This document shows positions 12,584 to 20,834 of a stretch of DNA of 22,372 bases, piece by piece (positions within the stretch are counted from its first letter, which is position 1; every line of letters begins with the position of its first letter). The notes under the pieces are model-generated. The model ran no database searches and was not told where the DNA came from. It worked only from the letters and a program-made list of their open reading frames with translations. The translations under genes and the position numbers were made by a program. This DNA comes from Candidatus Altarchaeota archaeon (GTDB lineage Archaea > Altiarchaeota > Altiarchaeia > JAFGQM01), in contig JAFGQM010000038.1 in the NCBI GenBank assembly GCA_016935655.1, forward strand, positions 1-22,372, in the 5' to 3' direction.

Positions 12584-15500
12584 GTGGACACAAAACAATA
12601 TTTCCGTATGCTCGATAGCATGGTCGAGGAGCAGTATAAAATCGCTGGCAATGCTAGAAGCAAGAATCTCGACCCGAACAATTCTGTGGAAGCCCTGCCT
12701 ACAAGAGACCTGGCGGAGAGGGTGGAGGGTCTAGTCGGCCCGAAGTACATTGCAGATGAGATAAAAAAAGCCCAAGAGGAGGGTCTAGGCAGGGAGAAGA
12801 TTGTAGAAAGGATCATAGATTGGATCCTAAAGGGCACATATCTGAAGGACACCAGCAGGGGGGAGAGGATCGAGCAGGCCCTGAGGACCGCACTCGCGAT
12901 TTTGACGGAAGGTGTCGTATCGGCCCCCCTGGAGGGGATCTCCAAAGTCACAATAGAAAAAAACCCGGACGGGAGCAATTACCTCGCCATCTACTTTGCT
13001 GGGCCCATAAGAGGCGCTGGCGGTACGGCTGCCGCGCTTAGTGTCCTGTTGGGCGACTATATCCGGAGAAAAGAGGGGATACAAAACTACAGACCCACAT
13101 CCACAGAGATAGAAAGATATAAAGAGGAGATAAAGATCTACCACCGGAGGATAGTGCGCCTGCAGTATATGCCGACCGACGAGGAAATCGAGACTATAGT
13201 CAAGAACACACCGGTCTGCATAGACGGGGACCCGACAGAGGATATGGAGGTGGATATATACAAGGGCTTGGAGAGGGTGGCCACCAACAGGATAAGGGGC
13301 GGGATATGCTTAGTAATAGGCGAGGGGCTCGCCCAGAAATACAAAAAAGTTGTGAAATTCGCTGAAAAGATAAATCTGGAGGGCTGGAATTGGCTGAAGG
13401 ACATCAAGAAGGTGGAGACTGTTCAAAAGAAAGAAGAGGTTAGGGAGATAAGGGCGAACAAAAAATTCTTGGAGGATATCATAGCCGGCAGACCCATATT
13501 CGCATACCCCTCGACACCCGGGGGGTTCAGACTGCGGTATGGGAGAAGCAATATGTGCGGCATAGCCTCAAAAGCCCTGAGTCCTGCGACAATGGAGATC
13601 CTGGAGGAGTTCCCGGTCACAGGCACGCAGTTGAGGATTGAGCGCCCGGGGAAGGGGATGATAGCAGTCCCCTGCCAAGAAATAGAAGGCCCTATAGTCA
13701 AGGACAGGTCAGGGAATGTGATGAGGATAAATACCGTGGAGGAGGCAAAGGGGATAAGGCCACAACTCGAGGAGATACTCTTCCTGGGGGATATCCTTAT
13801 CCCCTATGGGGACTTCCTAAACTCGAATGAGATCCTGCCGCCGTCGGGATATGTGGAGGAATGGTGGATCCAGGACTATGAAAAAGGCACTGGAGCGAAG
13901 CCCCCGGGGGGGATAAACGGGAAAGAGGCTGTTGAGCTAGCCAGGGAAAAAAAAGTCCCCTTGCACCCGAAGTACACCTACCCTTGGCATGACATAAACC
14001 TCGCACAAACCAAAAAACTGGTCAACTGGTTCAGGGGCTCAGTCATCGAATTCGACTTTGAAAGGAATCTCCTGAGGGTAAAGAACAACGACTCGGAGAG
14101 CAAGAGGGTTCTCGAACTGTTGGGCATACCGCACTCGGTAGACGAGGAGGGTGAGACTATCACCCTGGAGGACCACGCCCTGCCCATGCTGACATCTCTG
14201 GGCCTATCGAAGAAGGACAGTTTAGACTTTGAGAGGTTTGACAAGGTTGTCGAAGGGCAGAGTGATGAGGAGAACGGGCTCGAGATTGTAAAGTTGTTGT
14301 CGCCCATAAAGGTCAATAGGAAGGTAGGCGCTTACATAGGCGCAAGGATGGGAAGGCCAGAAAAGGCAAAGGAAAGGAAGATGGAACCTGCGCCCCACTC
14401 CCTATTCCCAGTCGGGGAGTACGGGGGAAGGACCAGGAGCATAATTTCTGCGGCCAACAACAACCTAGTGCAGGTTGAGATAGTCAGGAGAAAATGCCCG
14501 AATTGCAAGAAGATAACGCATCTGTCAAAATGCAGCGAATGCGGGGTGAGCACCTATGTGGAGTACAAATGCGATTGTGGCACCTATGGCAAAAGCCCGA
14601 ATTGTGAAAGGTGCAAAAAGACAAGGATTGCTTATGAGGAGAGGGAACTACCAGTAAAATCAGCTCTCGAAGCTGCTGTAAAAAAGACGAAAATAAGGCC
14701 CTCAAAGGACCTCAAAGGGGTGAAGGGTATGACATCCTCCATAAAAATGCCCGAGCCACTAGAGAAGGGGATACTCAGGGCCGAACATGACGTTTTTGTA
14801 TTCAAGGACGGGACGGTAAGGTATGATGGGACTGACATACCCACTACGCACTTCAGGCCAAAAGACGTAGGCGTTTCTATAGAGAGACTCAAGGAGCTCG
14901 GATACGGGAAGGATATCCGGGGGGAGGTGTTAGAAAGCGCCGAGCAAATCCTGGCCCTAAGGGTACAGGACATAATAATACCCGAAGAGGGCTCTCAATA
15001 CATAACCAATATCTGTAAGTTTATAGATGACGTGTTGGTGAAGTTCTATGAGCTAGAGCCGTTTTATAAGATTGAAAAAAAGACTGACCTCGTAGGGCAT
15101 CTTATAGTGGGTCTTGCGCCACACACCTCGGCAGCTATTCTTGGGAGGATAGTGGGCTTTGCGAATGTACGCGGCATACTCGCCCACCCCTTCTGGCATG
15201 CAGCGAAGAGAAGGAACTGTGACGGCGATGAGGACTCGATTATGATGCTCCTGGATGTCCTGCTCAACTTCTCACACGCTTACCTGCCGGAAAAACGGGG
15301 CGGGAGGATGGATGCGCCGCTGGTCGTCAATACGAATCTCAACCCCCGGGAGATAGACAGCGAAGCGCATTGCATGGAGATGGTCACTACATACCCTATC
15401 TCATTTTATCAAAAAACACAAAAACTGCCCTCACCAAAGGAGATGGGGATAGAGATTGTCGAGGACAAACTGGATAGCAATCCTTTTGAAATCCCGTTCA

Positions 15501-15955
15501 CACACTTCTCCACTTGGTCTGGCGTCCCGAATATATCGCGATATGTACAACTCGGGGACATGCGTGAGAAGGCTCTGTCTGAGCTAAAGCTCTGTGACAA
15601 GATAAGGGCGGTAGATGCTAATGATGTGGCAAAGCGGCTCATAGACTCCCACCTGATCAGGGACAGCTATGGTAACCTAAGGGCCTTTGCCCGCCAGAAA
15701 TTTAGGTGCGTAAAGTGCAATAGGAAATACAGGAGAGTGCCTCTCATAGGCAAATGTGACAAATGCGGGGGGAAGGTCATATTGACGGTGTCCAAAGGAA
15801 CCATTGAGAAATACGTCCAGCTTACTGATGAGGTGGTGAAAGAGTATGTCCACTCCGAGTATATAAAACAGCGGATGGTCCTCCTCAAAAAGGAAATTGA
15901 ATCAGTCTTTGAGAACGACAAGGTGAAACAATATGCACTCAGCGACTTCGCCTAA
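12584..15955 (+). CDS. polC: DNA polymerase D large (catalytic) subunit DP2
   Basis: A 1123-residue DP2, the two-barrel polymerase subunit of archaeal replicative PolD, which works with the DP1 exonuclease subunit (not in window). The catalytic Asp pair is D880/D882 in NCDGDEDSIMMLLD, matching D956/D958 of P. abyssi. Zinc sites are CPNC from residue 638 with later Cys pairs to about 683, and CVKC...CDKC at 1042-1061. The final QYALSDFA (1116-1123) resembles a PCNA-interacting box. The N-terminal AGPIRGAGGTAAALSVL near 143 is a family hallmark. Length is normal and no intein interrupts it. The start is GTG 12584; no upstream ATG fits. Its end overlaps the next gene by 23 bp. Confidence 0.97.
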   Translation: MDTKQYFRMLDSMVEEQYKIAGNARSKNLDPNNSVEALPTRDLAERVEGLVGPKYIADEIKKAQEEGLGREKIVERIIDWILKGTYLKDTSRGERIEQALRTALAILTEGVVSAPLEGISKVTIEKNPDGSNYLAIYFAGPIRGAGGTAAALSVLLGDYIRRKEGIQNYRPTSTEIERYKEEIKIYHRRIVRLQYMPTDEEIETIVKNTPVCIDGDPTEDMEVDIYKGLERVATNRIRGGICLVIGEGLAQKYKKVVKFAEKINLEGWNWLKDIKKVETVQKKEEVREIRANKKFLEDIIAGRPIFAYPSTPGGFRLRYGRSNMCGIASKALSPATMEILEEFPVTGTQLRIERPGKGMIAVPCQEIEGPIVKDRSGNVMRINTVEEAKGIRPQLEEILFLGDILIPYGDFLNSNEILPPSGYVEEWWIQDYEKGTGAKPPGGINGKEAVELAREKKVPLHPKYTYPWHDINLAQTKKLVNWFRGSVIEFDFERNLLRVKNNDSESKRVLELLGIPHSVDEEGETITLEDHALPMLTSLGLSKKDSLDFERFDKVVEGQSDEENGLEIVKLLSPIKVNRKVGAYIGARMGRPEKAKERKMEPAPHSLFPVGEYGGRTRSIISAANNNLVQVEIVRRKCPNCKKITHLSKCSECGVSTYVEYKCDCGTYGKSPNCERCKKTRIAYEERELPVKSALEAAVKKTKIRPSKDLKGVKGMTSSIKMPEPLEKGILRAEHDVFVFKDGTVRYDGTDIPTTHFRPKDVGVSIERLKELGYGKDIRGEVLESAEQILALRVQDIIIPEEGSQYITNICKFIDDVLVKFYELEPFYKIEKKTDLVGHLIVGLAPHTSAAILGRIVGFANVRGILAHPFWHAAKRRNCDGDEDSIMMLLDVLLNFSHAYLPEKRGGRMDAPLVVNTNLNPREIDSEAHCMEMVTTYPISFYQKTQKLPSPKEMGIEIVEDKLDSNPFEIPFTHFSTWSGVPNISRYVQLGDMREKALSELKLCDKIRAVDANDVAKRLIDSHLIRDSYGNLRAFARQKFRCVKCNRKYRRVPLIGKCDKCGGKVILTVSKGTIEKYVQLTDEVVKEYVHSEYIKQRMVLLKKEIESVFENDKVKQYALSDFA

Positions 15956-16589
15956 GACGAACAAATTCGTAGTAAGGGGGCTAAAGAAGTCCCTGGCGCT
16001 CACAAGAATAAAAATCGGTCTTGCGAAAGACTTTGGTACAGAATCCATAGGTTTTGAAAATAGGCCCCTTGAGTTATCATTGCTTTTCTCGGGGAGGCGC
16101 GTCGAGACTATCGGGCAGGCAGTCGAGCAATTAAGTTTCCTGAAAGGCAACCTGGATCTGAACAATGACCAAAACATCGCAGAGACCGTTATCCAGCTCA
16201 TGGAAATCATAGAGGGGGTAAAGCAAGAATTCGAGCCCAGAAAGGAGCCATATTGGGGGTATATAGACCAAAAGAAAGCCGAGACGTTAGAACAAATGAA
16301 AAAACGGCAGGCTGCAGTCCTGCTGTTCTCTGGCCCAGTACCAGATTCCTTAAATTTCTATGTGGGTGGGAGGCCGCCTAGCGGCGCGATACCACTCGGA
16401 GAAAGCCCGTCTGCCGTTGTCTTCTTTGCACAGTACGCGTTCAAATCTGGTCTTTTTTCCAGGGGCAAAAGACTGGATAAAACAAAATCCGTTTTGGGGC
16501 ACAAAACCGTTCTCATGGACGCAGTCCACTTCGCACTAGGACAGTTGGGTGCCGAAACCGTAGACGACTCAGATGGCCCTGATTTTTAA
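15933..16589 (+). CDS. Unknown protein encoded between PolD and Orc1/Cdc6, 218 aa
   Basis: I do not recognise a family. The gene begins inside polC (23-bp overlap) and ends 37 bp before the preferred cdc6 start, so it is probably translated from the polD message. The N-terminus is basic (KFVVRGLKKSLALTRIKIG). Residues about 70-110 form charged helices (NIAETVIQLMEIIEGVKQEF; AETLEQMKKRQAAVLLF). A Gly/Pro loop, YVGGRPPSGAIPLGESPSA, precedes an aromatic helix (VVFFAQYAFKSGLF). The C-terminus is acidic (ETVDDSDGPDF). There is no signal peptide, no real transmembrane segment and no Cys pair. Position suggests a replication-linked role, but that is guilt by association only. The coding frame is convincing; the function is open. 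Confidence 0.75.
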   Translation: MHSATSPKTNKFVVRGLKKSLALTRIKIGLAKDFGTESIGFENRPLELSLLFSGRRVETIGQAVEQLSFLKGNLDLNNDQNIAETVIQLMEIIEGVKQEFEPRKEPYWGYIDQKKAETLEQMKKRQAAVLLFSGPVPDSLNFYVGGRPPSGAIPLGESPSAVVFFAQYAFKSGLFSRGKRLDKTKSVLGHKTVLMDAVHFALGQLGAETVDDSDGPDF

Positions 16590-16590
16590 G
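16582..16590 (+). promoter_or_regulatory. TATA-like box before cdc6
   Basis: ATTTTTAAG overlaps the stop of the preceding gene and is centred about 41 bp before ATG 16627, giving a leader of about 14 nt. It supports separate transcription of the initiator gene and the downstream start at 16627. Confidence 0.45.
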
Positions 16591-16626
16591 TCCGGACTTC
16601 CAAACTTTTGGATATCCTCTCTCGTG

Positions 16627-17679
16627 ATGGCTCTCTTCGATGATATGCTAAAGGGTGATGAATCTTTGTTCAAGGACGAGGGCAGTCTTGACTTTGACTA
16701 TCTTCCAGTACTTTTGCCATACAGAGAGAGCCAGCAGGGATATATCGCCGAAACCATAAAGCCCCTAGTCAAAGGCAGGCAGGGGAAATCCCTGTTCATC
16801 CATGGGGCACCCGGCATAGGGAAGACTTCATGCGTCAGATTCGTATTCAGGGAACTGAGGGAGACAACGGACAAGGTCATGCCCATCTATGTGAACTGCT
16901 GGAAGAAGGGGACCAGTAATGCGGTCTTCACAGAGATTGCAAACCAGCTGGGGGAGGTGGGCGTGCATTACAAGACCAATGAGGAACTGCTGGCAAAGAT
17001 AGAGAAGGGGGTTGGTAGGTACTCCGGGATTGTGGTAGCATTCGACGAGATTGACAAGGCCAAGGACTATGATTTCCTATACCAAACATTCGAAAACTGC
17101 AAAAACCTCAGCATGTTCCTAATAACAAACAACTCGGGTTTTTTGGCGAATATAGACCCAAGGGTAAGGTCAAGGCTCATCTTGGAGGAGATCAAATTCG
17201 AGCCATACAAGAGGCATGAGACGGAGGGCATTCTGAGGGAGAGAATGGAAATGGCCTTCGTGCCCCGCATATGGGGCGAAGAGGCCTTTGAACTAATTGT
17301 GGAAAAAGCGCATAATGCAGGCGATATAAGGATAGGGCTGTTCCTTCTTAGGGAAAGCGGCAGAGAGGCCGAATCTGCAGGTTCGAAGAAGATAAAGGTT
17401 GAACATGCCATGAAGGCGATACAAAAGCTTGTGGACTTTCGTATCAACAACCTGGACGAACTGAACGGCCGGGAAAAACTGGTTTTCTCCATAATCAAAG
17501 AGGAGCAGGGAATTGAAACGGGGGCGATATTACAGAGGCTTAAGGAGAAGAGCATTGAAACCCCCGAGTCGACCCTACGAAGGATGCTACAAAAACTAGA
17601 CAAGTCCGGATACATATTTCGGGAGGATGCTACCATAGGTGGCAAAGGGAAGACAATGAAGCATTATGTGGATGAGTGA
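16627..17679 (+). CDS. cdc6: Orc1/Cdc6 replication initiator
   Basis: A 350-residue AAA+ ATPase of the Orc1/Cdc6 family, which binds origins and helps load MCM. Motifs from ATG 16627: the family opening SLFKDEGSLDFDYLPVLLPY (13-32), Walker A GAPGIGKTS (60-68), Walker B VVAFDEID (D140, E141), sensor 1 ITNN (about 166-169) and sensor 2 Arg in GDIRIGLFLLRESG (R235). The C-terminal winged helix is visible from LNGREKLVFSIIKEEQG onward, with ESTLRRMLQKLDKSGYI as its recognition region. A frame extension to 16573 adds 18 residues not found in the family, so the downstream ATG was chosen. It is the usual length and intact. It lies downstream of polC and one unknown gene. Confidence 0.93.
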   Translation: MALFDDMLKGDESLFKDEGSLDFDYLPVLLPYRESQQGYIAETIKPLVKGRQGKSLFIHGAPGIGKTSCVRFVFRELRETTDKVMPIYVNCWKKGTSNAVFTEIANQLGEVGVHYKTNEELLAKIEKGVGRYSGIVVAFDEIDKAKDYDFLYQTFENCKNLSMFLITNNSGFLANIDPRVRSRLILEEIKFEPYKRHETEGILRERMEMAFVPRIWGEEAFELIVEKAHNAGDIRIGLFLLRESGREAESAGSKKIKVEHAMKAIQKLVDFRINNLDELNGREKLVFSIIKEEQGIETGAILQRLKEKSIETPESTLRRMLQKLDKSGYIFREDATIGGKGKTMKHYVDE

Positions 17680-17705
17680 CGAGCCCGATATGGAAAAAGG
17701 AATTA

Positions 17706-17737
17706 GATACTACTTGTGGGTGGTAACAAGTCATATC
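17706..17737. repeat. 32-bp imperfect palindrome upstream of ppsA
   Basis: The arms are GATA-(CT)-ACTTGT and ACAAGT-(CA)-TATC around an 8-nt loop, GGGTGGTA. Ten of twelve arm positions pair. It starts 26 bp after the cdc6 stop and ends 4 bp before the ppsA TATA-like box, so it could be an operator or activator site for ppsA, or a hairpin ending the cdc6 transcript. Confidence 0.6.
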
Positions 17738-17741
17738 TATG

Positions 17742-17749
17742 TTTTAATA
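17742..17749 (+). promoter_or_regulatory. TATA box for ppsA
   Basis: TTTTAATA is centred about 29 bp before the GTG start at 17775, consistent with a leaderless message. The palindrome ends 4 bp upstream, where archaeal activators and BRE-region regulators bind. Confidence 0.55.
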
Positions 17750-17774
17750 AAAGAATTGCTCAACTTAAGCTAAA

Positions 17775-20195
17775 GTGGACAAGAGCAAACAATTTATTTT
17801 ATGGTTTGACCAGCTCGGTATTGAAGATGTGCCGCTCGTTGGAGGAAAGAACGCGTCCCTAGGTGAGATGTACCGCAACCTGAACCCAAAGGGGGTAAAC
17901 ATACCAAACGGTTTTGCGATAACTGCGCATGCTTATCGTTATATCATAGAGAAGGCAAGCATCGGGGACAAGATAAAGGACATACTCAAGGACCTGGACA
18001 CGAGGGACATAAAAAACCTACGGGAGAGGGGCGAAAAAGTCAGGCAGACCATACTCCAGGCTGAGATACCAAAAGACCTCAGGGACCAGATTGTGGAGGC
18101 GTACGCGCACCTTTGCAAACAGTATGGGGCGAATACGGATGTGGCAGTACGTTCCTCGGCAACTGCAGAGGACCTCCCTGACGCATCATTCGCAGGGCAG
18201 CAGGAGACCTATCTGAACATAAAGGGTGATTATGCAGTCTTGGACGCATGCAAAAAATGCATCGCCTCGTTGTTCACGGACAGGGCCATATCATACCGCG
18301 AAGACAAGCGTTTTGACCATTTCTCAATAGCACTCTCGGTAGGCATACAGAAGATGGTGCGAAGCGACAAAGCCTCTTCCGGGGTCATGTTCACAATAGA
18401 CACTGAAAGCGGGTTCACGGACGTGGTCTTTGTGACCTCATCATATGGCCTAGGCGAAAACATAGTCCAGGGTGTTGTGAACCCGGACGAGTATTTTGTA
18501 TTCAAGCCCACACTGAAGCAGGGGTTCAGGCCGATAATATACAAAAAGGTGGGGGGCAAGACCCTGCAGATGGTCTATGCGGAAGACGGGGCAAAGCATA
18601 CCACGAAAAACGTGCAGGTCCCTGAAACCAGGCAGAAGGAGTTCTCACTTACTGACGATGAGGTGCTGACACTCGCAAGATGGGGCTGCATAATAGAGGA
18701 CCACTACTCCGAAAAGGCGGGTCACTTCAAGCCCATGGACATGGAGTGGGCCAAGGACGGCGTAAACGGGCAGCTTTTCATAGTCCAGGCAAGACCGGAG
18801 ACTGTCCAAAGCCAAAAGGACAAGAGCAAGATAGAGGAGTTTGTACTGAAAGAGGAGGGCGAGATACTGATAACAGGGGAAAGCGTTGGGGACAAGATAG
18901 GCTCAGGCAAGGTTGATGTAATCAAGAGCGTGCACGAGATAGACAGGTTTAAGGAAGGCGAAGTGCTTGTCACTGACATGACCGACCCGGACTGGGAGCC
19001 GATAATGAAGATCGCCGCAGCGATAGTCACAAACAGGGGCGGGCGCACATGTCACGCCGCGATAGTGAGCAGGGAACTGGGGATACCATGCGTCGTGGGG
19101 ACTCTGAAAGGGACGGAGATCCTGAAGAACGGGCAAGAGATAACAGTCTGCTGCGCGCAGGGCGGGGAAGGTGTCGTCTACAAAGGAAAATTGAATTATG
19201 AAATCAAGAAAACGAACCTAGAATCGATACCAAAAACAAGAACGCAAATAATGATGAACGTGGGCAACCCCGAACAGGCCTTTGAGACCTCGTTCCTCCC
19301 AAATGAAGGTGTCGGCCTAGCAAGGGAAGAGTTCATCATAAACTCCTATATCAAGATCCACCCCATGGCCTTGCTGAATTACAAGGAAATCAAGAAAAAG
19401 GGGAAAAACAATGACGTAATTGAGCAGATAGACTCCCTGACATATGGCTACGGGGACAAGACCCAGTTCTTCATAGACAAACTTGCCCAGGGAATCGGGA
19501 CCATAGCTGCCGCCTTCTACCCGAAGGATGTCATAATCAGGTTCAGTGACTTCAAGAGTAACGAATATGCTAACCTGATAGGCGGGCATCTGTTCGAGCC
19601 GCAGGAAAGCAACCCCATGATAGGCTGGAGGGGCGCATCAAGATACTACAGTAAGAACTATGAAGAGGCCTTCGCACTGGAATGCAAGGCCTTCAAAAAG
19701 GTGAGGGAAGAGTACGGATTGAAAAACCTAAAGATGATGGTGCCCTTCTGCAGGACCGTAGAAGAGGGGAAGAGCGTCCTCGGGGTGATGGAGAAGAACG
19801 GCTTGAGGAGGGGCGAGGACGGTCTAGAAGTCTACGTGATGTGCGAGATACCTTCAAACGTCATTCTTGCTGACCAGTTCTCCCAGATCTTCGATGGGTT
19901 CAGCATAGGCTCAAATGACCTGACCCAGCTGACCTTGGGCCTCGACAGGGATTCCGAACTAGTGAGCCATATATACGACGAGAGGAACGATGCTGTAAAG
20001 AGGCTGATAGCACAGGTGATAAAGGTCGCGAAAGAGAACAAAAGGAAGATAGGTATCTGCGGCCAGGCGCCATCGGACTTCCCAGACTTCGCGGAATTCC
20101 TCGTAGAGCAAGGCATTGATTCTATATCCTTGAATCCGGATACCGTCATAAAGACCCGACTAAGGATCGCCGAGAAAGAGAAACAGCTTAAATAG
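17775..20195 (+). CDS. ppsA: Phosphoenolpyruvate synthase (pyruvate, water dikinase)
   Basis: An 806-residue enzyme converting pyruvate, ATP and water to PEP, AMP and phosphate; in archaea it mainly drives gluconeogenesis. Domains in order: N-terminal ATP-grasp nucleotide-binding region (LVGGKNASLGEMYRNL at about 16; VRSSATAEDLPDASFAGQQE near 122), central phosphohistidine domain with H427 in GGRTCHAAIVSRELGIPCVV, and C-terminal PEP/pyruvate TIM barrel with GSNDLTQLTLGLDRDS and the catalytic Cys C762 in IGICGQAPSD. E. coli PpsA uses H421 and C766, so the length is normal. The GTG start follows directly from the conserved N-terminus (FILWFDQLG). It is monocistronic, preceded by a palindrome and a TATA-like box. 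Confidence 0.96.
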   Translation: MDKSKQFILWFDQLGIEDVPLVGGKNASLGEMYRNLNPKGVNIPNGFAITAHAYRYIIEKASIGDKIKDILKDLDTRDIKNLRERGEKVRQTILQAEIPKDLRDQIVEAYAHLCKQYGANTDVAVRSSATAEDLPDASFAGQQETYLNIKGDYAVLDACKKCIASLFTDRAISYREDKRFDHFSIALSVGIQKMVRSDKASSGVMFTIDTESGFTDVVFVTSSYGLGENIVQGVVNPDEYFVFKPTLKQGFRPIIYKKVGGKTLQMVYAEDGAKHTTKNVQVPETRQKEFSLTDDEVLTLARWGCIIEDHYSEKAGHFKPMDMEWAKDGVNGQLFIVQARPETVQSQKDKSKIEEFVLKEEGEILITGESVGDKIGSGKVDVIKSVHEIDRFKEGEVLVTDMTDPDWEPIMKIAAAIVTNRGGRTCHAAIVSRELGIPCVVGTLKGTEILKNGQEITVCCAQGGEGVVYKGKLNYEIKKTNLESIPKTRTQIMMNVGNPEQAFETSFLPNEGVGLAREEFIINSYIKIHPMALLNYKEIKKKGKNNDVIEQIDSLTYGYGDKTQFFIDKLAQGIGTIAAAFYPKDVIIRFSDFKSNEYANLIGGHLFEPQESNPMIGWRGASRYYSKNYEEAFALECKAFKKVREEYGLKNLKMMVPFCRTVEEGKSVLGVMEKNGLRRGEDGLEVYVMCEIPSNVILADQFSQIFDGFSIGSNDLTQLTLGLDRDSELVSHIYDERNDAVKRLIAQVIKVAKENKRKIGICGQAPSDFPDFAEFLVEQGIDSISLNPDTVIKTRLRIAEKEKQLK

Positions 20196-20200
20196 TTTAA
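20188..20200 (+). promoter_or_regulatory. TATA-like box overlapping the ppsA stop
   Basis: TTAAATAGTTTAA spans the ppsA stop codon and is centred about 24 bp before ATG 20218. It suggests that the basic hypothetical gene is transcribed separately, and leaderless, from within the end of ppsA. Confidence 0.45.
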
Positions 20201-20217
20201 ACCCGTAATCTTGGATT

Positions 20218-20631
20218 ATGAACCAAACCGAGAAGGAGGTAAATTGGGCCAGGAACGTATTGTACAGTTACGCCCCTCCTGCGGCCAGAAGCAGGGCAGC
20301 AGGCATACTAGCAAGGCATCCAGAGGCACTTGCCCCGGAGAGGAACCTCATCCACCAGGCTACTGCCGGGAGGGGTGTTAATCCCACCAGACTAGGCCAG
20401 GCTACGTATATCCTAGGCGAGGTCAGCAGGTCGTCAAGAACGCCTGCTTACCACCCGGCCAGGCTGCGCGCGCAGGGCATAGCCATGAGGCCCCAGACAA
20501 AGCGCATAGAGTTCAAAGAGCCTGAGAGGCTCGGAAAAGCATTACAGGCTGGGAAGCCAGCCCAGATGAAGCGGCCGACTGCGCGCGCCACATTCCAGTA
20601 TTTCGCACGACCTAGGGTAAGACGCAGATAA
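20218..20631 (+). CDS. Basic Ala/Arg/Pro-rich hypothetical protein, 137 aa
   Basis: I do not recognise a family. It starts 22 bp after ppsA and has its own TATA-like box. The product is rich in Ala, Arg and Pro and strongly basic overall, ending RPRVRRR. A helical N-terminal part (NQTEKEVNWARNVLYSYAPP, then ARSRAAGILARHPEALAPE) is followed by a mid-section PTRLGQATYILGEVSRSS and a likely disordered, positively charged tail. There is no Cys, no signal peptide and no membrane segment. Amino-acid make-up differs from that of the neighbours, although codon use (AGG, ATA) is similar. A nucleic-acid- or ribosome-binding role would fit the charge, but this is speculation. Confidence 0.65.
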   Translation: MNQTEKEVNWARNVLYSYAPPAARSRAAGILARHPEALAPERNLIHQATAGRGVNPTRLGQATYILGEVSRSSRTPAYHPARLRAQGIAMRPQTKRIEFKEPERLGKALQAGKPAQMKRPTARATFQYFARPRVRRR

Positions 20632-20763
20632 GGATGCAGGACTATTTATGATAGATTATCCGCAACCAGGCTTACGTTTGACCATGGCGAATTGGTTAAG
20701 GGGCAAAAAATAAGAATAATCTGGGTTTGTGGGCATGATACGCGTAGCGTAACTTGAGTGGAA
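20632..20763. other. 132-bp intergenic stretch with inverted repeats, content unknown
   Basis: No open frame longer than about ten codons fits. AGATTAT (20653-20659) is matched by ATAATCT (20716-20722), and inside that AACCA (20664-20668) by TGGTT (20693-20697). Nearer the tRNA is a tight hairpin, TACGC-GTA-GCGTA (20739-20751), 12 bp past the tRNA 3' end on its strand. No C/D boxes of acceptable quality are present. Confidence 0.4.
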
Positions 20764-20834
20764 AGCAGGGGGAGAGAATTGAACTCTCCTAGATCGGTCT
20801 GCAGCCGATTGCATGGCCACTATGCTACCCCTGC
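20764..20834 (-). tRNA. tRNA-Cys (anticodon GCA)
   Basis: Read on the minus strand, 71 nt fold as a full cloverleaf: acceptor GCAGGGG/CCCCTGC (7 perfect pairs), D stem GCAT/ATGC with loop AGTGGCC, anticodon stem ATCGG/CCGAT with loop CTGCAGA (anticodon GCA), 4-nt variable loop, and T stem GAGAG/CTCTC with loop TTCAATT. The discriminator base is U73, the identity element expected for tRNA-Cys. CCA is not encoded and there is no intron. It lies 28 bp after the RNase J stop on the same strand, with its own TATA-like box. Confidence 0.96.

Noticed and set aside
12584..15955. Intein or split in the PolD large subunit
   Set aside because: The length and motif order are those of an uninterrupted DP2; no intein splicing blocks (N-terminal Cys/Ser block or HN-C block) are seen.
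16573..16626. Upstream ATG for cdc6 adding 18 residues
   Set aside because: The extension overlaps the previous gene and is not a family feature; the motif-bearing N-terminus begins at 16627.
17680..17774. Replication origin next to cdc6
   Set aside because: The spacer is only 95 bp and I see no origin recognition boxes or unwinding element beyond one palindrome. GC-skew analysis of the whole chromosome would be needed to place an origin.
20646..20755. Possible second C/D box RNA (ATGATAG/ATGATAC with TTGA)
   Set aside because: The boxes depart from RTGATGA and CTGA and the spacing is wrong.
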